DNA of 64,000 bases from Acanthosepion esculentum (taxonomy: Eukaryota > Mollusca > Cephalopoda > Sepiida > Sepiidae). The DNA lies in NCBI GenBank assembly GCA_964036315.1, contig OZ038492.1, positions 34,189,618 through 34,253,617 of the forward strand, given 5' to 3'. Below, piece after piece: positions 51,800 through 62,633 of this stretch. The notes beneath the pieces are model-generated. The model saw only the letters and a list, made by a program, of their open reading frames with translations. It did no database searches and was not told the DNA's origin. Position 1 is the first letter of the stretch. Every line of letters starts with the position of its first letter. Made by a program: the position numbers and the translations under genes.

Positions 51800-52056
51800 T
51801 CAGTCAGTCAGTTATCAGTCAATCAGTTGTGTACCATGCGTGATACACAGTTAGGCGATCGTGTATCTTTCAATACATGACTGACAAAGCACATTTATCC
51901 CGCAGTAGGTTGTCATTTCTTTCTGCGGTAGACGAGTTGCCATCCAAGGCTATAGAACCCGGTTTTCCTGCTATTTGCCCATAGCTAGGGGGAGAAGAAG
52001 AGGATTCATACATTTTCCAAGGGTATTAACACGTAAGTGAATGTAATGGATTCGTG
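51800..52056 (-). mobile_element. SINE-T copy
   Basis: Second copy in the same orientation (CAGTCAGTCAGTTATCAGTC tail, GTACCATGCGTGATACACAG, GGTTGTCATTTCTTTCTGCG); the tRNA-like head is truncated after GTAATGGATTC. Confidence 0.85.
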
Positions 52057-52124
52057 TTTCCTCCTTTAGTAGATCACGTGATCATAAAGAAAGTGAATAA
52101 ATAAGAAGTAGAGTGATAACTATA

Positions 52125-53045
52125 CGTTCACTGTTCACTCTTCTTGTCTATCCACTATTGTTATACGTTCACTCTCTCTACTATACGGAATACGATTCTC
52201 TTCTGATCATTATACTATTTGGCAATTACTACTTGGACAAGTATTACTAGTGCAGATATTATTGGAAGGCATTACTACAAGTACCGGCGTCTACGAAGTC
52301 TCGAATATAACGTGCATTTTAGAAAGTGATAACGAGCTTTCGCTTGACATAGCAAAAGTAACAAGCGAAGTCGTCCAACATCACAAAACTTTTCTTCGTT
52401 TCTTTCTTCTTTATTCCTCCTTTTTTTCTTTTGACTTATTTCTCTCTTTACCTCTATACTTCTTCCTCGATTTTCTCAATACCGCGCTTTCTTCTTTCAT
52501 TTTCTTTATTTTTACTTTCATTCCTTCTCGCCTTTCATTATCTCTTTCTTCTTTTTCTTTTCTTCCTCTACTTTTCCATTTTCTTTCCCTTTTCTTACCT
52601 CTAATTTCTTAATCTTTTTTCACCTTTTATTCTTTCCTTCTCTTATTCCTTTATTTCACTTTCTCTTTTCCTTCTTCATTTCTTTATACTTTACTGACTT
52701 ACGGCCACATCACATTGAAACACCGGTTCTCGTATGCGACTGAATTTAAACAACATCAATACCTAGATGGTTACGAAGTAGCGTTATGATCACTATTTCT
52801 CCTCTATCCATTATCGCTATACGTTCACTCTATCTACTACTGTACGAATTACGATTCTTTTCTGATCATTATACTATTTGGCGATTACTACTTGAACAAT
52901 TATTACTAGTGCGGATATTATTTGAAGGCGTTGCTATTAGTACCGGCGTCTACGAAGTCTCGAATATAACGAGCATTTTTGGGAGTGATAACGAGCTTTC
53001 GCTTGACATAGCAAAAGAGACAAGCGATGCCGTCCAATATCCCAA
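52125..53045 (+). repeat. Pair of ~260-bp direct repeats with CT-rich spacer
   Basis: 52125-52385 and 52780-53045 share ATTACTAGTGC, ACCGGCGTCTACGAAGTCTC, GAATATAACG and CGAGCTTTCGCTTGACATAG. The spacer is almost pure pyrimidine from 52388 to 52690, followed by a 5S-like piece. Both copies keep an open frame around STGVYEVSNIT and SDNELSLDIAK, but I recognise no family. The first ~170 bp also resemble the segment that splits the Gypsy RT near 37.5-37.7 kb. Confidence 0.8.
52697..52770 (+). repeat. Orphan 5S rRNA-like fragment
   Basis: TTACGGCCACATCACATTGA, AACACCGGTTCTCGTATG and CAATACCTAGATGG match the 5' two thirds of 5S rRNA as seen in SINE-5S heads. No tRNA-like part follows; the direct repeat begins instead. 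Confidence 0.7.
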
Positions 53046-53125
53046 AAAATTATTCAGAAGAAGAAATTATTATTATTATTAATAGACAAAATGGTTGACA
53101 CAACTCTTCCAATATTTTTCAACAG

Positions 53126-53850
53126 TTAAGAGAGGAGCGTGATTTTAAGAAAAGAAAAAGAAAAACCCCGGTGTTTGACAATGTTAAACAATATTTCAAC
53201 AGTATGTCTGTCTTCTTCAAGTTATATTTAAAAAAAATATTTGAAATATAAAAATATATAAATTTACAAAAATTATAAGTTTTTTGTACAAACGTTACTT
53301 GTCTTGTTTTGAATAATTGTGGAATTTGTCGGTAGATTCTGAATGTTTTTTTTCAAAATATTCAGAATCTACCGACCTTTCTAGCCTTAAAACGCATGTG
53401 GATACTTACGTATGCAAATTACTAACTTCCCGTCCCGGGGGATCCATAAGATTTATTCTAAGCTTTTTGATTAAGTCCTCTTAATAACATCAACTAACGG
53501 AAAATTCCAAGATGAGCAAGATCACCATCATGTTACGCACGTTTGAGTTGCATCTCGTTCACGCTGGCTGCGTTGTATTTGTTTTGACGCGTTGGCTACC
53601 AGTACGGCCGTCTTTCTCAAGACAAGAGACGTTTGTACAAAGACTCGTTTTTTTGAGATTTTTTATATTTTCATACGTGCATACAATTTTTAAACATGAC
53701 AAGCGACGTTTGTACAAAGACATATAATTTTTTGTAAATTTATATATGAAAATTTATATACTTGAAAATTAAAAAAAATAACTTGAAAAAGACAAACATG
53801 CTGTCAAAATATTGCCCTTTTTCTTTTCTTAAATCGTACTTTTCTCTTAA
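53126..53850. mobile_element. Foldback element, ~180-bp inverted arms
   Basis: Left arm 53126-53312 and right arm about 53680-53850 share GATTTTAAGAAAAGAAAAAG, CAGTATGTCTGTCTT...TTCAAGTTAT, ATATAAATTTACAAAAATTA and TTGTACAAACGTTACTTGTC in opposite sense. Both outer sides carry (ATT)n. The inner end of the right arm is duplicated (GACGTTTGTACAAAGAC at 53627 and 53707). A separate 17-bp hairpin (GTCGGTAGATTCTGAAT) lies at 53328-53376. No transposase. Confidence 0.8.
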
Positions 53851-53962
53851 GTATTATTATTATTATTATTAATTGTTCAAATCGTGTAATAGCAAACCTA
53901 TCAAAACTATCGAATTGTCAGATAAAGATTTGACACATTATGAAATGGACAAAGTCCGACAA

Positions 53963-54357
53963 TTATTTAAAGACATTTTTATGTTTAACATTCTTTTTAT
54001 AGATACAAATATCTAAGTAAATGCTTTCTTTATAATAAACAGTATTAAATAACATTTACCGGCCTGAATGTCCGAGAAATTTTCATAGAAAATATTCGTC
54101 CTCCGACAGCATTCGAACCTGTATCCTATACGGAACCGTCATATAGCCTGACGTGCTTTAACCGACTCGGCCACTGAGGATCGTTCGGTTGGCAAGGTCG
54201 AATTTACTGCTTGTCGGAGGGCAAATATTTTCTATGAAAATTTCTCGGACATTCAGGCCGGTAAATGTTATTTAATACTGTTTATTATAAACAGAGCATT
54301 TACTTAAATACTTGTAACTATAAAAAGAATGTTAAACATAAAAATGTCTTTAAATAA
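53963..54357. mobile_element. Foldback element with a tRNA-like centre
   Basis: Arms 53963-54108 and 54212-54357 are each 146 bp and align without gaps, with a few mismatches. They include ATTAAATAACATTTACCGGC and CTGAATGTCCGAGAAATTTT. The 103-nt centre on the minus strand reads as a tRNA-like unit: CAGTGGCCGAGTCGGTTAAA (A box), then ATACAGGTTCGAATGC (B box). Its 3' acceptor side (GTCGGAGGAC) lies in the arm. Confidence 0.9.
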
Positions 54358-54567
54358 AGATTTGAGCCATTGATTAAAGATATCTTACTGGAATTCTCCG
54401 AGATTTATATAACAGTATTGTACTTTACTTTGAGCAATAAGAATGTATAATTACCCTCCATGCTTAACAGAAGAATCGTGATGAAATCGATCATAGACGA
54501 TAATGACATGTTTATCATCAATTAATCATAGCTAAGGATCGGAAGCTCATGAAGGATTGATATGTAG

Positions 54568-54570
<3 letters not shown>

Positions 54571-54638
<68 letters not shown>

Positions 54639-54730
54639 GTATATATACATATATATATGTATATATACATATATATATACATATATATATATACATATAT
54701 ATATATATATGTATATATATGTATATATAC
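54571..54730. repeat. (AT)n / (GTATAT)n microsatellite
   Basis: Pure (AT)n passing into ATATGTATATATACAT units; Tyr/Ile ORFs are artefacts. Confidence 0.95.
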
Positions 54731-54734
54731 TCCT

Positions 54735-54885
54735 CCGCCGTTTTTTGAACAGGAGTATAGGTTTATCCCTTATTTCCTGTTTAGGATTGTGTTTCTGGTT
54801 CTTTCTAAAGTCTTTTTAATTCTCTTTCACTCCCGGTGGCCCCTTGCATCTTAGTGGTTTGGGGTGAATTGATTAAAAAAAAATT
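54735..54885 (+). mobile_element. LINE-A 3'UTR fragment
   Basis: Matches the ends of other copies: CCCCTTGCATCTTAGTGG and GGTGAATTGATTAAAAAAAA. Confidence 0.65.
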
Positions 54886-54889
54886 AATT

Positions 54890-55740
54890 CAACCTATGCA
54901 GTGAGCTGATGCTGAGAGAATTAGAAGTCTTACCAGGATTAATTATTACCGGCTACAATCTTAACAACATAAGATATGCAGATGACACAGTGTTGGTAGC
55001 AGACGCAGAAAGGAAACTACAGGAACTCCTAGAGGAGGTAGTAAAGGAAAGCGAGAAGAAAGGACTAAACATCAACTGTAAGAAAACCGAATGATTCGGT
55101 ATCACCAAAAGAAATAGCTTAAAATGTAAATGGCAAATTGAAGTTATCAAAATTAAATAAGTGAAAAATGTTTAAATATCTAGGAAGTGTTTTAATAGGG
55201 GCTGGAAAATGCGACGTCGAAATTCGAAGGCGTATTGGAATAGCGAAAGATGCCTTCCAAAAGCTAAGCAAAGTATTAAGAAACAGGATAATTTCACTGA
55301 AAACAAAGACGTACTATCAGTCCTTTTAAGTGGCAGTGAATTCTGGATAATCACACCACAGATGAAGAAGTGAGTTAAGTCAACAGAAAGGGTGCTGAGA
55401 ATATTTAGGACTGAACAGGTGACCAAAGACAAAGTTTTAGAGAAAATGGAAACAAAAAGGACGCTTATACGTAGCGTTAATTGCAATTTCTAGTGCGCAT
55501 AACGAGGAAAGGGGGCTTGGAAAATTTGACACTCAGAAGACATATTGAAAGCAAAAGGGACAGAGGAAAGCCGCGCATAACCAAACGAGCCGGTGTAAAT
55601 GGTTGGCAGAACAGGAATTAGGAGAGATAGCAAAAAGAGGAACTTTACAGGAAATTGTGAAAGGACGCGGCATAAAGAAGAAGAAGAAGAAGAAGAAGAA
55701 GAAGAAGAAGAAGAAGAAGAAGAAGAAGAAAGCATCCCAC
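54890..55740 (+). mobile_element. RTE-clade LINE fragment ending in (GAA)n
   Basis: Plus-strand blocks: NNIRYADDTVLVADAERKLQ (catalytic YADD), LLEEVVKESEKKGLNINCKK, then a block corresponding to 24010-24120 (CGAAATTCGAAGGCGTATTG, AAAGATGCCTTCCAAAAG), and a degraded C-terminus. Many stops and shifts. It ends CATAAAGAAGAAGAAGAAG with (GAA)n to 55731, a simple-repeat tail as RTE elements often have. Confidence 0.85.
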
Positions 55741-55984
55741 CCCGTTTTCTGAACGAAACACCTGAAGGTCAGAAAGGATCACGGGAAATGTCAAGCATGG
55801 ATATTCACATATGTAATTAGGAAAGCTCGGTCAACCGAGTACAATCGAGTAATTATTATTTTCAAATAATTATGCAACAATAAATATATCAGCTAACGTT
55901 CTGTTTCTTTTGCTATATTACACTAAGGGACATCATAACCTTTCAGCGTGATCTTTTCTTTCACGGTGGTAGGTTTGGTTGAAA
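55741..55984. other. Short unassigned spacer
   Basis: No feature recognised. Confidence 0.4.
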
Positions 55985-56690
55985 CTGCTGTCAGTGTTTG
56001 TGTTGCTTAACGGCATATCAACTCCTTATGGGTCATTTAATGCCGAAATTTAATTTTCTTGGGAGCTTTGAAGTAATAAAAATACGATATATATTATTCT
56101 ACTTTCACAATTGAATACATGGTAGATGATACTTAGCTTTTATGCATATATATGCTCGTGTGGACATAATTACTAGAGGCGGTGATATGTGTGATTTTTA
56201 TCTTTTGGTTTTGTTGAAGTTATATTTTGCAATACATTTCGATTTCTTTAAGAAATTATCGGATATTATATAGATTAATGTCATGAAATCATTTTTTCAT
56301 GTTGGTTGACTTTTTGTTTAGTGGCATATCAACCTCTATGCGTTATTTTATGCCGAAATCTAAATATTTTGAACACAATTTTAAGGCATCAACTAAAGAT
56401 ATTTTGAACGCAATTGCATGCCTTCAAATACAGATAAAATGTATGCTGGTCATTTTACTATAAAATGTATTGTCGGCCATTTTGCCGATAAATGGGTATT
56501 GTTGGTCATTTTACTATAATTCACTATTTTCCCATAGTTGGGACCCTAACAGGTGTTACCACCCCGGATCAGGGTGGACTTGGGAACAACAGCAATTAAG
56601 AGGTGGGTCCACGCCACTCAAAACCTCCAATCTCCAGATCAGAGACTTTGCTGCCGGATGTAGTTTATCGTCATACCCATGTCCGCTATT
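55985..56690 (-). mobile_element. SINE-L copy, uninterrupted
   Basis: About 700 bp nearly collinear with 47659-48333: TTAACGGCATATCAACTCCT, TGAATACATGGTAG, TGGACATAATTACTAGAGGC, CTAACAGGTGTTACCACCCC and GCCGGATGTAGTTTATCGTC. It serves as the empty-site reference for the piggyBac MITE. Confidence 0.9.
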
Positions 56691-57096
56691 AGTTAATAAA
56701 TAATTAGTTAATTGTAGCGGTGATAGCGTAAAGGTTATCGTTACTCAAAACAGAAGAGGCAAACAAAGTTAGTAAACGGTGCACATTGATGCGATTCAAG
56801 TGAGACTCGAAATTGTATCCCTTTTAGTTAGGACAATTAGGAATTTACTTATCGCTAACGCATATAATGTATTTTCATTCACGTCTTTCCCCCCATAATG
56901 ACGCGGTTTCGGACATTGTCACCTTCAGACTCGTAGTGGTTTAGCCGATTCTGACAGGTTTATCGTCGGTGTTCTCTCTACTCTTTTATGTGTATTCATT
57001 AGATCCACCCGCCCCAAACTTAAGACCAGTTTTTGCGCGGTAGTTGCATTTCTAGTTAGGCTACAAACGCCTGTCGCCTGCAAAAATCAAAAATCT
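56691..57096. other. No gene recognised
   Basis: Moderately complex sequence without recognisable features. Confidence 0.4.
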
Positions 57097-57539
57097 AACC
57101 ATATAGCGTAAATTGTGGCGTACAAGTCGAGTTTTCAAGCCTAAAACATCTGTCCAATATTAAAGGTCGACTTATTCGGCGGGTATAAAAATGCAAACCT
57201 TTACCACCGAGTTGTAAACAAGTGTGACAACACCCCTAACAATTACTGTACACCACTTAACGTACCTCAAGCAGGCTGCCACAAATAAATTCCCACTGAA
57301 ACTTGTGTTTAGTTACAGTTTTAATATACAGGTAAGTGGTCTGACCTTATGTAGTTTTGATACAGATTATCGTATACTGTAGCATAACTTTATTTACAGG
57401 TAGGCCTAAGTTTTGGGTCTCTGGTAGCCTACCGTATTTTTTTGGTGGGGTGGGGGCAACCGGTACGGTAGGTATAGGCTGAACTCAAAATTTTGTGCTA
57501 AAATTGTTGAGGTCGACTTGTACGCTACAATTTATGGTA
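57097..57539. mobile_element. MITE with inverted termini
   Basis: Left AACCATATAGCGTAAATTGT, then GGCGTACAAGTCGA; right (reverse complement) TACCATAAATTGTAGCGTAC, then AAGTCGACC. An internal AAGGTCGACTTATTCGGCG echoes the terminus. 443 bp, no transposase. Confidence 0.7.
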
Positions 57540-57859
57540 TCTTTCATTCTTTATTTTTTCCGGAGAGCCAGATTTGTTTATATTAGATCATTGCAAAAAA
57601 AAAAAAAAAAAAAAATTAGATAATTAAAACAATGAAAATTTTGGTTTAGGATTTTAATCTTAACTTTGTAGTGATACCCCCAGGGAAAGTTGTGAAAGCC
57701 CATCCAGGCGTTATGTGTCATCGCCAGAATCTTGAGAAACCTCTGGTTGAAAACTGAAAATTTATTATCTTATTCATTTTTTACTAGTTTTTGATGACTC
57801 CAAACTCGCCAGAAATATCTAAACTTTCTGGTGTATTTTTTTTTTTACATCAGTTCCCT

Positions 57860-58100
57860 CAACGTAAGGTGATTAAGTCACTAAGACGCAAGGGGTTACT
57901 GAGATTGAAAGAAACTAAGAAAACATTATTACCGAGAGGGGACAATAAAAAGAACAGGCTTCAAAAAGAAAGATGCCGAGAGGGACATTGCATTCATATT
58001 TTTGAAGACCGTAGTTAACGGGAAGGCAAGAAGGCGAAAGTACGGAAGAAGAAACCATTAGAATAGAACTTACGGTGATACTTTCAACAGTAAAATGACG
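57860..58100 (-). mobile_element. LINE-A 3' end, first part
   Basis: Complement of GTCACTAAGACGCAAGGGGT and CATTGCATTCATATTTTTGA, plus the FYANSFF-type region. It is interrupted at 58101 and resumes at 59217-59330. Confidence 0.75.
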
Positions 58101-59216
58101 CAGGGCCGGCGCTAAGGTTTCATCCCACCTTCTACTACATATCGATTTCAAAGTTACCCAAACTCGGAGCCACAAACTCTCGAAGGAAAATTGGTGCGGG
58201 AAGGGCAAAGCTTGATTTTAAATTACCAAAAATTATTACCAGGGAATTATCCAATTTAATTGAAAATTTCAGTACATATTCATTAATTATTTACTTTTAC
58301 AATGAATAGGGTTTTTTTTTTATTTTAAAAAAGACTTAGAAAATGTTATTCTTTTTGTAATAACCACCAATATTTTCATGATGAAATTTTACTCGAAAAA
58401 ATGTTTAAGTTGCAATTTGTTACAGTTCCATAAAGATTAATTGCTGATGCATCAACGCTGAAAAAAAAAACTTACAAAGATTCCAACACAACACAAACGA
58501 GATTGTCTTAAAAATTTGTTTTAAAAACAGCATTTTAAAAAATGTTTTGAAAATTTTTCATGTATTGAAATCTTTAAACATTTTTATTTTTTAAGCGATC
58601 ATTTTCTCGGTTTTATCTTTCTAGAAATGTAAAAAATAGGGACAAGAAATTTTATTGAAATTCCCATCCGCTAACTTCTGCTTAATATTACTATTAGTAA
58701 AAAAAAAAAAAATCAATGATCCTTCTTAGTGGATGATCTCGGAATAAAAAATGATTTTACCGAGATATATTATCCTCTTATTTGATTTAAAAGAACTGTT
58801 CAGAAAGAAAATTACTATTTAAAAAATAACCGCTACTGAAATTAGCACTTCTACCCCCCAGTAGGCATGGGGGCCCCCACACGGTTGAGAGGTTCGAGGT
58901 AGTAAGCACCAACCATGTCGATTATTATAGTTAATGACTAACAATATAACTTAGGTAGAAAAAAGTACAAAAAGCAAAATAAACACTACTGAAACTAGCC
59001 CTTTTGGGGTTCCAACCTCGTTGGGATTTCCTGCGTAGTACCCACCGCACCGGCCATGCAGATAGACGATGTATATTATTAGTTGATGAATGACACTGCA
59101 ATCTCAGTTTAAGAATAATAAATAAAAATGGCGGATGGTCAGTGTTGAAAAAAAAATGGTACAGGCCACACGACCCCACCACCCCGGAGGTTTCGGGGTA
59201 AGACGCGCCGTCCCTG
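58101..59216. mobile_element. hAT-like insertion in LINE-A
   Basis: Ends CAGGGCCGGCGCT and (reverse complement) CAGGGACGGCGCGTC are inverted. LINE-A sequence flanks both sides. No clean 8-bp duplication was found. Inside, two ~120-bp direct repeats begin AACCGCTACTGAAATTAGC (58830) and AAACACTACTGAAACTAGC (58981). No transposase. Confidence 0.55.
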
Positions 59217-59376
59217 TCTAGCGGCCAATGCTTAAATTCCTAAAGTCGAGGAACCAAAGAAGAGAACTCCTCAGAACAATTGACATAAAAATGTTTTGGG
59301 ACATTTAAATATGTAATGAAGGTGCCGCTAAATACTTTTAGCCCAGAGGCCTCTTAAAGTCTAAATCCGGCCCTGG
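59217..59376 (-). mobile_element. LINE-A second part followed by a hAT-like terminus
   Basis: CTAGCGGCCAATGCTTAAAT through GAACTCCTCAGAACAATTG is LINE-A. 59331-59376 on the minus strand reads CAGGGCCGGATTTAGACTTT, then AAGAGGCC, a hAT-type end without its partner. Confidence 0.55.
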
Positions 59377-59649
59377 TCGTGTCCCTTTAGGTCGTGCACG
59401 ATTATGGCCCCCCACAACTTCCTGTTTTCTCTTTTTTACTCTTTATATTCATTTCACTTTCACTCTCCTTATACTTCATACACTTTCCGTAATTATAATA
59501 AGGTTTCTTGACACCATTTTTGTTAACTATTTATTTCTACTTCCTTGCGATTTTTAAAGATCCCACGTTCATTCATTTCAACGTAATTTAGGCAATGGAA
59601 TGTTTTCCCTATTACAACCCCTTTTCCCACAGAGGAAACGACGCACATT
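59377..59649. other. Unassigned spacer
   Basis: CT-rich; nothing recognised. Confidence 0.4.
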
Positions 59650-60145
59650 TTCTAGTTCTACCAGTTCAGACCTTCACAGCTAAGACTCGCCATGCCATGT
59701 ACGCAGGGGAGAACCATCGTCATTTCATTCGTACTTAATTAGTAAGAAGGAAGTTCAACTCGTAGCGCTTCTTCTCAAAAGCCGCTACTTTATGGATAGA
59801 AGCCCGAGTGGATGCTTTCCCCATCATTACTCTCTTCAAGTTTAGGGTCAAACGTTATATAGGGATTTACTAAGCTTAGATGAGGCACACAGCTGAAAGA
59901 ATGGGGCACTCAGTGAGGATCGACCTCACTATTCAGTTGTAATTGATTTAGCAAGACAAGTTTGCTAGCCATTATACCATGTCCAAGTGTCCAAGGGTCA
60001 ACCGTTGCATATCGTACGTATTCTCATAACCCAAATTTACTCTTCTTTCTTCATCTACGTCCGTACAAGCGCGTCATTTAGTAAAACCTTTAGTTTGAGT
60101 GGATATTGAGCCTTGTATTTGGTGGAATTTTATTAAAAATGATCT
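59650..60145 (+). mobile_element. LINE-B 3' end carrying a SINE
   Basis: TTCTAGTTCTACCAGTTCAG, ACCTTCACAGCTAAGACTCG and GTCAAACGTTATAT match 12150-12360. After the SINE the 3'UTR resumes with TTTGAGTGGATATTGAGCC. Confidence 0.7.
59858..59994 (-). mobile_element. tRNA-derived SINE in LINE-B with target duplication
   Basis: Flanked by GGGTCAAACGTTA (59845-59857) and GGGTCAACCGTTG (59995-60007), 11 of 13 identical. Minus strand: A box TGGTATAATGGCTAGCAAAC, B box GTGAGGTCGATCCTCACTG. A fourth SINE type in this window. Confidence 0.75.
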
Positions 60146-60175
60146 TTCTCTCAAGTTATTTATTTCCTCTCGTTC

Positions 60176-60433
60176 TGTTATGGTCCAGGTTAGGACCAAG
60201 GAAGAACAACACGAACACAAGAGTAGAAATAACGAAGATATATTACACGGAATAATAATACAAGATGTGGAAGTTGTTAGTATGACTGTCAGTCTGGTTT
60301 GGAGTGAACTACTATCGGCTCTACTCGATTCGTCTCTCTCTCTCTTGAAAGGCGTAGTATACATAGTGTTAGGAAGAGTTAATTCTGTAGTTATAGGTAA
60401 GGACCCATAACAATTAGAATAGAATAGACTGAA

Positions 60434-60479
<46 letters not shown>

Positions 60480-60723
60480 TAGTGTTATGGTCCAGGTTAG
60501 GACGAAGGAAGAACAACACGAACACAAGAGTAGAAATAACGAAGATATATTACACGGAATAATAATACAAGATGTGGAAGGTGTTAGTATGACTGTCAGT
60601 CTGGTTTGGAGTGAACTACTATCGGCTCGACTCGAATCATCTCTCTCTCTCTCTCTTGAGAGGCGTAGTATACATAGTGTTAGGAAGAGTTCATTCTGTA
60701 GTTATAGGTAAGGACCCATAATA
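60176..60723. mobile_element. TRIM-like LTR pair with 5-bp target duplication
   Basis: LTRs 60176-60412 and 60483-60723 are nearly identical, begin TGTTATGGTCC and end GGACCCATAACA (second copy CATAATA). CGTTC flanks the pair at 60171-60175 and 60724-60728. The internal region is only 70 bp, mostly (GATA)n. It has no coding capacity; the ORFs at 60099-60410 and 60487-60711 are LTR sequence. Confidence 0.88.
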
Positions 60724-60728
60724 CGTTC

Positions 60729-60964
60729 CTCATTGAACATTGGGTTCCTTTTGTTAACGGCGTATCCGAGGACGTGCTAATAGTAGGAACATTAGGAAGA
60801 GATAGTTGTAATTTCTGGCACACAATCGCAAGTATTTTCTCAAGTAGCACCTTATTGCATTAAAAAAGTTATAGGTCAGTGGTGACACCCCGAGGCACGT
60901 GGCAACAGACAAATTGGCTGGGAAAATCTGTTCCACTTCAAATAAAAGTGTTTTTTTTATTGAT
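60729..60964. other. Unassigned spacer
   Basis: No feature recognised. Confidence 0.4.
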
Positions 60965-61427
60965 TGATTCTTTTTCTACGGCATAGAAACACATTTGCAG
61001 GTTATTTAAAGCCATAAAATATTTTTAGGTTGTTAGGATTTTTTGAGACAATAAAGGTTTCGTGATAGAAGTCTTACTAATTAACCCATAGAAGAAGGGA
61101 TACAAGGCTATTTGCGTGTAAGTGAATATAACGAACACAACGGGAAGTGGAACTCGGCTCTTTGATCAAACATTCTGAGTCATTACACCACTCGCACATC
61201 CAGGCTTACAGCCCCTGATATTGCCAAGCGATCGCCCATCTAGGTAAAAATCAGGCTCGATGTTGCTTAACTTCGGTGCTCATACGGAAACCGGTGTTTC
61301 AACAAGATGTGACCGTAAGCCACATCTATGCTTACAGCCCCTGATATTCCCAAGCGGTCGCCCATCTAGGTACTGATCAGGCTTGATGTTGCTTAACTTC
61401 GGTGATCATATGAAAACCGGTAGCCCA
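60965..61427 (-). mobile_element. SINE-5S copy with two 5S heads in tandem
   Basis: Minus strand: first 5S unit 61427-61330, second 61320-61205, then tRNA-like part, middle and tail (complement of GCAGGTTATTTAAAGCCA). Both 5S units keep CCGAAGTTAAGCAACATC, the AGGTACTGATC or equivalent and AGATGGGCGA. Confidence 0.85.
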
Positions 61428-61740
61428 TGCCTTAAAGAAATACAAAAAATTGTTCTCACAAGTACAGCCCACACCTTACGAAGAGCTTTATCTATGCAAA
61501 ATATATGTGATCTTAGGTTTTATTTATTTATTTATTTTTATTTATTTATAAATAATTAAAACCAAAAATCACATACATTTTACATATGGGAAATGTTATG
61601 AAGCCATTTCTGAGCTTAGGTCTCTGGCTGGGACACGGAAGGAAATGTGTATACAACAGAAATTAAAGGAAATATTAATAGTAATAATATTATTAATAAT
61701 AATAATAATTCAGGATAATATTAATTTTTTAATCTGAGTT
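61428..61740 (+). mobile_element. RLE-LINE 3' end, 5'-truncated
   Basis: Same as 63697-63950: CCCATGCCTTAAAGAAATAC, AGTACAGCCCACACCTTACG, AAGAGCTTTATCTATG and GGTCTCTGGCTGGGACACGG, then an (ATA)n stretch. Confidence 0.8.
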
Positions 61741-62141
61741 TGAATATCGCTGACTATAAGCGCCTGTAGAAAATACCCAACTATCTTAGCCATGAGGCAG
61801 GGCACTATATCTGGTTATTTTTCTGACGTCCCTGCAACTACCTCTTTCTAAACGATATTAAGACAACTCTGCTTGTATCTCTTTCTGTTTCGCTCTGTAA
61901 ATTTATAAAACTAAGCATTCAAATTTTTTTTATTTTCTGTCACTTGAGGCAAATCTTTTTTGGTTCTATATTCACGTTTTATCGTTACATTACTTTGTCT
62001 CTTTGCTTTTTTCTTTTCATTTTTGACTTTTCCTAATCATTAATTTTCTATATTTTCTTCTTTTCTCTTTTACTACATTTTACGCCTTGTTTTTTTCCTC
62101 CCTTCTGATTTTCCTGCATTTCATTCATTATTTCCTTTCCC

Positions 62142-62180
<39 letters not shown>

Positions 62181-62426
62181 TCCCACCCAAAGTGTACGGG
62201 CTTTCAACTTTCTCGCTTCATGTCAGATCAAATTAGAATAATTAAACCTTATTTCTGAGCAATTCTCTTGTGCTACGGCCAATTTGTCAGTTTCTTTGAT
62301 AATTTTTCTTGCGAATGTCGTATCTGAATGCCAAGAACGGAATCTATGGCAAAAAAGACAAACACATACGCAAGAATGCATACATATATGCATCTAAGAA
62401 TATATTGACAGTCATATATAATTGCA

Positions 62427-62492
<66 letters not shown>

Positions 62493-62568
62493 TCAGTGTG
62501 TATGCGCATATTTGTTATCACGTATGTCTAATAGATGAACTCATTTATACATATATACTTAATACAAA

Positions 62569-62633
<65 letters not shown>

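Noticed and set aside
54093..54190. Functional tRNA gene on the minus strand
   Set aside because: A and B boxes are good, but the acceptor stem is short, no clear anticodon arm was found, and the unit sits in a foldback repeat.
60099..60711. Pair of similar ~75-100-residue ORFs that look like a gene duplication
   Set aside because: The similarity is that of two LTR copies flanked by a target duplication.
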